Source: Cellulomonas humilata (GTDB lineage Bacteria > Actinomycetota > Actinomycetes > Actinomycetales > Cellulomonadaceae). From it: a stretch of 64,000 bases of DNA. The notes below the pieces were generated by a model. The model worked only from the letters and a program-made list of their open reading frames with translations. It did no database searches and was not told the DNA's origin. The stretch spans positions 1 to 64,000 of the forward strand of contig NZ_JABMCI010000035.1 in assembly GCF_013359775.1 (NCBI RefSeq), given 5' to 3'. This document shows, piece after piece, positions 59,016 to 64,000 of the stretch. Positions within the stretch are counted from its first letter, which is position 1. Each line of letters starts with the position of its first letter. The position numbers were made by a program, and so were the translations under genes.

Positions 59016-59033
59016 CTCCCGATCAGGCGGGAG
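59016..59033 (-). terminator. Hairpin downstream of DUF3105 gene
   Basis: CTCCCG and CGGGAG are separated by six bases, 70 bases past the DUF3105 stop and before the M23 gene. No T-run is present. It may terminate the DUF3105 transcript. Confidence 0.35.
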
Positions 59034-59103
59034 TTGGGTGCTCCTGATCTCGGTCCTGGCCTCTCGCACCTCGGGCGTGGCACGCGCCTCGCCCTTCGTG
59101 GCT

Positions 59104-59808
59104 CTACCCACCGACGCCCTCGCACGAGGCGCCGGGCTCGGGGGCTTGCTCTCCCTGGAGGTAGCGGGTGAGGAACGGCTCCAGTCGCGCGTCGTCGACA
59201 GAAGGGAGCTCCAGTCGGACGCCCCAGGCCGTGGCGACCAGCGGTGCCGCCAGTCCTTCGTAGGGGCTGACCAGCAGGTAGGGGTTCGCGTCAGCCAGTA
59301 CGCGCAGTCTCTCCGCTCCGGCGTCGCCGAGGCCTGGCCGGTAGGCGATCCACACCGCGCCGTGCTCGAGGGAGTGCACGGCATTCTCGTCTCGGATCGG
59401 CTCGCTGTAGAACCCGCAAGTCTGCGGGAGCGGATCGTGGTCCCCGCCGACGGGGGGCAGCAGCCTGCCCTGCTCGGCCGGGTCCTCGAGTGCGGGCGTG
59501 GGCTCGGCGGTCGGCTGGGTGACGTCCGCGTACTGCACCTCTCCTTCGACGTGCGTGGCCGCCGACACCGGGAGTTCCTGCTCACCCTCGATGGGGGCGC
59601 TCGCCACGGCCTCGACGGCATCATTGCGCCGCTGCTCGTTGGTGAGGATGACAGCCGTGGGAATGATCAGTGCGAGCAGCGTTGCGGCCACGATCCCGAC
59701 GATGAGCACCGTCCGACGGCGCTCGGCGCGCCTCTGGGCGGCTTGGAGCTGCAGCAGGCGTTCCTTGCGGGCTGCTCGGTCGTTCGAACGCTTGCCGTCC
59801 GGGCTCAC
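59104..59808 (-). CDS. DUF3105-family membrane protein
   Basis: This 234-residue protein has a basic cytoplasmic coiled start, one membrane helix (about 33-55) and an extracytoplasmic DUF3105 domain (about 85-230) with GGDHDPLPQTCGFY, VHSLEHGAVWIAYRP and a late Cys (GASCEG) that may pair with the TCGFY Cys. His residues in GGDHDP and SLEHGA suggest a metal site. GTG 59808 follows AGGAG. DUF3105 genes often sit near DUF305 and copper genes in actinobacteria; the function is unestablished. Confidence 0.9.
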   Translation of the reverse strand: MSPDGKRSNDRAARKERLLQLQAAQRRAERRRTVLIVGIVAATLLALIIPTAVILTNEQRRNDAVEAVASAPIEGEQELPVSAATHVEGEVQYADVTQPTAEPTPALEDPAEQGRLLPPVGGDHDPLPQTCGFYSEPIRDENAVHSLEHGAVWIAYRPGLGDAGAERLRVLADANPYLLVSPYEGLAAPLVATAWGVRLELPSVDDARLEPFLTRYLQGEQAPEPGASCEGVGG

Positions 59809-59904
59809 GTGGGCTCCTAGGTGTTGTGCTTCGGGGCCCGCGCCACACGCGTTCGGGTCTCACCGAAACGGCGCCCGCGGTCGGGCATGCCCACGATGGG
59901 CCAT

Positions 59905-59927
59905 CGGCAAGGCGTTTTCGCTTGCCG
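59905..59927 (-). terminator. Hairpin between M15 and DUF3105 genes
   Basis: CGGCAAG and CTTGCCG form a 7-base stem with a 9-base loop in the 283-base gap after the M15 peptidase gene. It is the only structure I recognise in this gap. Confidence 0.35.
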
Positions 59928-60091
59928 AACGACGAAGATTTGCTGAAGACGCGCGTCCCGACGGAACCCCTGCTCGCGCAGGACTGCACGGAGTTGGCGT
60001 GCGGTATTCAGGGCGAGCCGAGCGCTCGGGATCCGGGCCGCGCCTGCAACCCGCGTCAAGGGCTCCGGCCGGCGGCGGACGCCTGCCACGC

Positions 60092-60871
60092 TCAGGAGCC
60101 GTCGGCCAGTGCCTCGACACCAGGGACGAACTCCCAGTGCCAGGGCTCGTATGGGCCGTCTCCGCCCCGGTGCGCCCAGTCGGGGTTCGCCCACCCGTAG
60201 ACGGGCCCGACGTCATGTAGCCACCTCCCCCGCTCCCCGGCGTACGCCTCCGGGCACAGGTCGACCGCGAGGCCCCACCCGTGATTGCTCTGTCCGGCAG
60301 GTGCCGCCAGGCCACCCTTCTGGGAACGAAGAGCTGCCTGTTCCTCAATGGTGCGATACCCGGACGACAGGCAGATCGGCTCGCCGAACCGGGCGGTGTA
60401 GGCGGAGTTCAGGTCGGTGATGGTCGCGACCGCGTCCGCACGGTCCCTGTACGGCTTCTGCCACAGGTCGCACAGGTCGGACTTGGCCAGGCGCCCGTTG
60501 CTCCCGCGGCCGCTGAAGATCCCGGTGCAGTCCGGCAGCTCGGTGCGGTCGGCCATCCGCGACGCGGCGACTCCGCCTTCGCGAGGGTTCTCAGCGCTCA
60601 GCAAGGACGCCGGCGGAGTCAGAGAGTCTGGAGCGCTCAGCACCTGCACGGTCGTGGGTCCCGTAACCACCGGAGCGGACGCTTGGGCAGGACCCGGATC
60701 CCCCCACGGTTGCATTGCAACGAACACAGCCACCATCGTCGCGAGCAATCCGACCCTCACCAGCGACGCAGGGTTTCGGTTCCGAGCGACCCGCGTGCGA
60801 ACAGATCTACGGTCCTCGTGGCGCAGAGAGCGCCGCGTGGGGAGCGGCCCGTCCCTGAGCGACGAGCTCAC
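60092..60871 (-). CDS. M15-family D-Ala-D-Ala carboxypeptidase-like protein
   Basis: This 259-residue protein has a basic N-terminus, one membrane/signal helix (about 38-55) and a C-terminal M15B/VanY-like peptidase domain (about 110-259). The zinc set SNHGWGLAVDLC (His, Asp) and WHWEF (His) and the catalytic region are present, with ICLSSGYRTIEEQ upstream. Cys pairs are probably oxidised. It should trim peptidoglycan side chains. Start GTG 60871. It is not clearly in an operon. Confidence 0.9.
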   Translation of the reverse strand: MSSSLRDGPLPTRRSLRHEDRRSVRTRVARNRNPASLVRVGLLATMVAVFVAMQPWGDPGPAQASAPVVTGPTTVQVLSAPDSLTPPASLLSAENPREGGVAASRMADRTELPDCTGIFSGRGSNGRLAKSDLCDLWQKPYRDRADAVATITDLNSAYTARFGEPICLSSGYRTIEEQAALRSQKGGLAAPAGQSNHGWGLAVDLCPEAYAGERGRWLHDVGPVYGWANPDWAHRGGDGPYEPWHWEFVPGVEALADGS

Positions 60872-61176
60872 GCGGCCGTCCGTCGGGCCGAAGCGGTGAC
60901 GTCATCGATCTCCGGCCAGCGCTTCGTGGTCGTCATGGCCCGCCAGTCTCTTCACAGGGATCGGCCGTGGCGGCCGTGCGCGACGGTCGCGCCTCTTCGA
61001 TCATCGGCGTGGATGACGAACTCCTGCCTGCGACGCCGTCAAGGTTCCATGAAGATGCCCCATCGCGGCCGCTTCTGGGGTCGGCGAAGCGCTGCCACGA
61101 CAGCCTCCGCCTGAGTGTTCCTCGCAGCGCTGGGAAACAGCCAAAGAGAATCACCAAGGGATTGCTGCCGGGACGA
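60872..61176. other. Gap, no gene seen
   Basis: There are 305 bases between the ferredoxin-like gene and the M15 gene, both on the minus strand. The open frames have no family resemblance. The M15 promoter should lie here. Confidence 0.45.
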
Positions 61177-61557
61177 CTAAGGCGACACCTGGCCCGCGGG
61201 CCCCTTCGACCTGTCGATGACGAGCGGCTCGAGGGTGGCGGGCACGGGCGCACCTCCAGGCCCGCCCTGATCGAGCCAGTTCGCCAGCGCGCCGGTCAGC
61301 TCATCACCCGCGACCCGCTCCAACCACACAGGGCGGCCCGATCGGCGCCGCCCAGATCGCGCAGAACGGGCGACGATGACGTCGCCGCGATTGCACTCGT
61401 CGAGGCAATCGGCCAACGTCAGGCGCGCGACGCCGAGCGAGTCGAGCTCTCGGAGTCGTGCGAGCTGGCCGCCTTCACGCTCGTCAGCGTCGCCCAGAGT
61501 CTCGCCCACGCACAGGGAGCACGCTGTCAGGCCGGGCTTGGACGGCCGAGGCCCCAT
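61177..61557 (-). CDS. Thioredoxin-fold [2Fe-2S] ferredoxin-like protein
   Basis: This 126-residue protein has a CxxC near the N-terminus (TACSLCVGE) and CLDECNRGDVIVARS about 40 residues later. The four Cys follow the C-x2-C ... C-x3-C order of thioredoxin-like [2Fe-2S] ferredoxins and DUF1636-type proteins. The ATG at 61557 has GGAGG directly upstream. It lies 61 bases downstream of the NlpC/P60 gene. The electron partner is unknown; cobalamin- or metal-linked roles occur in the family. Confidence 0.7.
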   Translation of the reverse strand: MGPRPSKPGLTACSLCVGETLGDADEREGGQLARLRELDSLGVARLTLADCLDECNRGDVIVARSARSGRRRSGRPVWLERVAGDELTGALANWLDQGGPGGAPVPATLEPLVIDRSKGPAGQVSP

Positions 61558-61618
61558 GCCACCTCCACTGGGAGGTACAGGCCGCAGTGAAGTGTCGAGA
61601 TTGCCGGGCAACGGACCG

Positions 61619-62377
61619 TCAGCCCACTCGGATGAAGATCGGGCTGGACTGCCAGATCTCCCTGATCTGGATCGTCTTGCCGGGGCGGGGGGCGTCGACC
61701 TGGAGTCCGTCACCCGCGTAGATCGCGATGTGGCCTGGGGACCAGACCAGATCGCCGGGCTGCGCGTCGGCGCGCGAGACGACGGTGCCGACGTTGCGCT
61801 GCGCGGAGGAGGTGCGCGGCAGCGAGATGCCGACCTGCGCGAAGACGTAGGACGTGAAGCCGGAGCAGTCGAAGCCGTCGGGGGTCGAGCCGCCGTAGAC
61901 GTAGGGCACCCCGACGTACCGGGCGGCGATCTCGACGATCGCGTTGCCGTTGGCGCTCGCCGGCACGCCGACCGTGGGCTCGGCGGTCGCTGTCGCCGCG
62001 GCCGGTGCGGCTGCGCGCTCACGGGACCGAGAAACCTGCGGCTCCGGCTCAGGCTCCGGCGCGGGGGCCGGCGCAACGGCGGTCACGGCGGGCGCCTCGA
62101 ATGTCCATTCGACGTTCGAGGGGGCAACCACCTGCTGCTGGAGAACCGCGCGGGCGTCCTGCGTCAGTCGCGCGGTGTCGACCGAGCCGCTGAGCGAGCC
62201 GGCTTCCGAGGTGCGCGCCGCGAAGGCGGGGGTGCCGGACATCGACATGACGAGGCCGGAGGTGATGACGGCGGCTGCTGATCGTCTCCCGGCCGTCACC
62301 ATGCCGTCGGCGGATGCCGCGGCGAGGTCGTCGAGGGCAGTCAGCGGGCGGCGGGCGGCGCGGTGGCGTGCGGGCAT
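61619..62377 (-). CDS. NlpC/P60-family (C40) peptidoglycan endopeptidase
   Basis: This 252-residue secreted protein has an N-terminal signal (about 28-55), a Pro/Ala/Glu-rich linker, and an NlpC/P60 domain (about 145-252) with the catalytic Cys in DGFDCSGFTSYVF and the His in GHIAIYAG. GAGAGGA precedes the ATG at 62377. A c-di-AMP riboswitch fills the leader, matching the well-known link between this second messenger and wall hydrolases in actinobacteria. The ferredoxin-like gene follows. Confidence 0.94.
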   Translation of the reverse strand: MPARHRAARRPLTALDDLAAASADGMVTAGRRSAAAVITSGLVMSMSGTPAFAARTSEAGSLSGSVDTARLTQDARAVLQQQVVAPSNVEWTFEAPAVTAVAPAPAPEPEPEPQVSRSRERAAAPAAATATAEPTVGVPASANGNAIVEIAARYVGVPYVYGGSTPDGFDCSGFTSYVFAQVGISLPRTSSAQRNVGTVVSRADAQPGDLVWSPGHIAIYAGDGLQVDAPRPGKTIQIREIWQSSPIFIRVG

Positions 62378-62389
62378 GGATGTCCTCTC

Positions 62390-62555
62390 GGACGCCTGCG
62401 AGGTGAGCTGTCGGGTTCGGGAGAGAGTCGCCCGGCCAGTGGTGCTGGCTTCACCCCAAGGACGCTGCTGGAGCGTCCACGATCTTGGTTCCCCCGTCCC
62501 TGCCATCGATGATCTGCGGAGCCTTCGGGCGGTGGCAGGGCTCGGCGCCCACCAG
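62390..62555 (-). ncRNA. c-di-AMP riboswitch (ydaO-yuaA class)
   Basis: On the minus strand the leader of the NlpC/P60 gene carries the ydaO landmarks in order: GGCAGGGACGGGGGAACC, then TTGGGGTGAAGCC, then GGCCGGGCGACTCTC, then GAACCCGACAGCTCACCTCG and AGGCG near the coding start. These are the conserved bulges and stems that bind two c-di-AMP molecules. It normally turns expression off when the messenger is high. The 5' boundary is approximate. Confidence 0.9.
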
Positions 62556-62807
62556 AAGACCGTGCCAGGGGTGTCCCGGCTCCGACGATGGTAGGCATCG
62601 ATCCGGTCGGGTCCGGCCTTCACCTGCCTGACTTCATGAAACCTTCATCGGAATTGGACGAACCGACAGTCCGCGAGCGTCAGAAATCCTCGGGTCTGAC
62701 CCTGTTCGCGCTCAAGAGGCCTCTTCCGTCGGTTGCCGGCGACATAGCCCGACAGCGCTCAGTCTCTGGCTGTGGGGGGCGAGGACGGACTGCTCGGCGT
62801 GCGTGAG
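62556..62807. other. Gap between BNR lipoprotein and riboswitch
   Basis: A near-direct repeat CTTCATGAAACCTTCAT lies at about 62633-62649, with an 11-base period that could be an OmpR-type regulator site or part of the riboswitch promoter. There is no gene. Confidence 0.3.
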
Positions 62808-63677
62808 TCAGTCGGTGAACGTGGATCCGCTATCGACGGATCGCAGGAGAGCGCCTTCGATGACGACAAGGATCTCGAGCTGGCCATCGGGCTGGGCGCG
62901 GGCAGTGACTGCTTGGGGTGCTTGTCCTACAGTCCCGCTCTGGACCCAGGTCGCTCCCGCGTCGGTGCTGAGAAAGACGCCGCCATCAGGTGCGACCCCG
63001 ACGACGGTCTGGTCGTCGGGGAAGAATGCGAGCTGCAGCAGCGGCGATTTCGCGACGACGTTCCATGTGTTGCCGCCGTCGGTGGAACGTGCAGGCCCAG
63101 ACTGGCTTGTGACCAGCAGCGTCGTGCCGTCCGGCGAGGCCGCGAGGGCGAAGGTGGCAACGGGAGGTTCCAGGCTTGTCCAGGCCTGCCCGTCGGGCGT
63201 ACCGAGCACTGCGGCTCCGTCGAAGCCGATGATGCCAGCGTCAGACGCAGTGAGGCTGTGGAAATCGGTCTGACCTTCGCGCGAGAGGGTCGACCACGTC
63301 TCGCCGGCGTCGGTGGACTCGATCAGTCCGACCGGGTTGGCCATATCCACGCCAGCCCCTGGGTGGCCGGAGGAGTAGAAGTGGTCGGGGCCTGCGGCGG
63401 TGAAGCCCATCAGGTCGATCACGGGGCCAACTCGGGCGGGCCCGGCGTCGTCATAGCGGAACAGTCCATCGTGGGTGGCCAGGTACACCTTGTCGTCGGC
63501 GGGGTTGAACGCAATGCCATGCACGTGCTCGCTGGGCAGGCCTTGCCCGCCCGATGCTTGCGCCGTGCTCCCAGCCTGCCCGGGTAGGGGTTCCGAGCAA
63601 CCGGCCAGAACCAGCACGATGGCAGCCGTCGACAGGGCACCTCGGCTGACTCGGAAAGTCGGCGATGGGGTGGGCAT
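62808..63677 (-). CDS. BNR-repeat lipoprotein (F510_1955-type glycosylhydrolase-like)
   Basis: This 289-residue lipoprotein has signal and lipobox VLAGC (Cys about 27) and a beta-propeller with Asp-box repeats (STDAGETWS, STDGGNTWN, STDAGATWV, SVDSGSTFT). EHVHGIAFNP at the start of the propeller is characteristic of the F510_1955 group. These are annotated as hydrolase-like without shown activity and often lie in copper/heavy-metal islands. GGAGA precedes the ATG. The SHOCT gene is upstream on the same strand. Confidence 0.88.
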   Translation of the reverse strand: MPTPSPTFRVSRGALSTAAIVLVLAGCSEPLPGQAGSTAQASGGQGLPSEHVHGIAFNPADDKVYLATHDGLFRYDDAGPARVGPVIDLMGFTAAGPDHFYSSGHPGAGVDMANPVGLIESTDAGETWSTLSREGQTDFHSLTASDAGIIGFDGAAVLGTPDGQAWTSLEPPVATFALAASPDGTTLLVTSQSGPARSTDGGNTWNVVAKSPLLQLAFFPDDQTVVGVAPDGGVFLSTDAGATWVQSGTVGQAPQAVTARAQPDGQLEILVVIEGALLRSVDSGSTFTD

Positions 63678-63836
63678 GGCAGGCGTCTCCGTTCGTTCGG
63701 AGGAGCTACGGGCCGGGGTTCGGGTCAGACGGCGGTGACAGACGAAGCACTCGATGGGTCTTGAGCGGTCTGGTCCATCTGCTGCACAGCGCCGTGGGCG
63801 GTTCTGAGACGCCCCGGCTCGGCCGGGTTCGCTCTG

Positions 63837-64000
63837 TCACTGATCCCGCGGCTGTTGCTTCCCCGGTCCATGCAGCGCGGCTCGCCGGCTGGTGAACTCG
63901 GCTTCGTCGATCTCACCGCGAGCGAACCGGTCCGCAAGCACGCTGTCGGGACTCGGGAGCGTGCGATCAGAGCCCCCCGGAACCTGCTGGGTGCCGGAGG
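63837..64000 (-). CDS. SHOCT-domain protein, C-terminal part (runs off window)
   Basis: The last 53 complete codons of a minus-strand gene end at 63837. They contain SPDSVLADRFARGEIDEAEF, a clear SHOCT motif, then a short basic tail. The start lies beyond 64000. Together with the lipoprotein gene 159 bases downstream it resembles the earlier SHOCT cassette at 42.0 kb. The promoter and N-terminus are not visible. Confidence 0.75.
   Translation of the reverse strand, partial: SGTQQVPGGSDRTLPSPDSVLADRFARGEIDEAEFTSRRAALHGPGKQQPRDQ

Noticed and set aside
57360..59171. Long plus-strand frame of about 603 codons
   Set aside because: It is antisense to the M23 coiled-coil gene. The composition is Val/Gly/Leu repetitive and without any domain.
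12600..64000. Insertion sequences or transposases
   Set aside because: No transposase-like protein or terminal inverted repeats were recognised. The only recombinase seen is the tyrosine integrase.

Overview
The window looks like the chromosome of a high-GC actinobacterium, probably Micrococcales and possibly near Cellulomonas (inference). The support is uniformly GC-rich coding DNA, many GTG starts and 1-4 base start/stop overlaps, actinobacterial families (WYL regulator with DinB/DUF664, deazaflavin-dependent reductase, Excalibur lipoprotein, SCO6880 and DUF4913 transfer proteins, DUF3105), a c-di-AMP riboswitch ahead of an NlpC/P60 gene, and a GH95 fucosidase beside chemotaxis and EAL-type proteins.

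Region 1 (1-12.5 kb) reads as ordinary chromosome: GH95 hydrolase, an NAD(P)-binding protein divergent from an AraC regulator, a chemoreceptor, a Met/Cys-rich four-helix copper-storage-like protein, a DinB/WYL pair that share one palindromic operator, a degenerate EAL-DICT protein, a TetR-SDR operon and a LigD-type primase-polymerase. It ends at a strong hairpin followed by the 3' half of a CAU-anticodon tRNA.

Region 2 (12.6 to at least 49.1 kb) is an integrative and conjugative element. In order it carries: the tRNA-fragment attachment site; a tyrosine integrase and an excisionase-like protein; a long Tad/Flp-type pilus operon (16.0-26.6 kb: two secreted proteins, SAF/CpaB, a TadZ-like ATPase, TadA, TadB, TadC, Flp pilin, two TadE, TadG, and a LysM-BTAD membrane protein); cargo (small Cys-rich protein, MerR metal operon with Cys-rich membrane protein, rhodanese and YnfA, a deleted TauE gene, and a TetR-controlled deazaflavin/NmrA operon); a type IV secretion operon (33.2-41.6 kb: VirB2-like, VirB6-like, SCO6880, VirB4 ATPase, a protein with two DnaB-N domains, VirD4, and a transglycosylase-peptidase); a SHOCT/Met-repeat/two-component cassette; and DUF4913 with a MobF relaxase-helicase. 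I did not see an intact tRNA marking the right end, so the element may run past 49 kb or past the window.

Region 3 (49-64 kb) holds redox, stress and cell-wall genes: a sulfite-oxidase-like membrane protein, a frameshifted MFS gene after an ArsR-rhodanese regulator, an ArsR-SRPBCC-SRPBCC-FAD monooxygenase group, a glutaredoxin-like protein, M23 / DUF3105 / M15 / NlpC-P60 envelope proteins, a ferredoxin-like protein, a BNR-repeat lipoprotein and the end of a second SHOCT gene. Similar mixtures accompany metal-resistance islands in actinobacteria, so this may be further cargo rather than core chromosome (inference).

The most interesting arrangement is a Tad-type pilus operon and a type IV secretion operon carried on one element, with no prepilin peptidase in view. 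The pilus may serve mating contact. Several regulator genes also sit beside clear palindromic operators, and at least three promoters imply leaderless transcripts.
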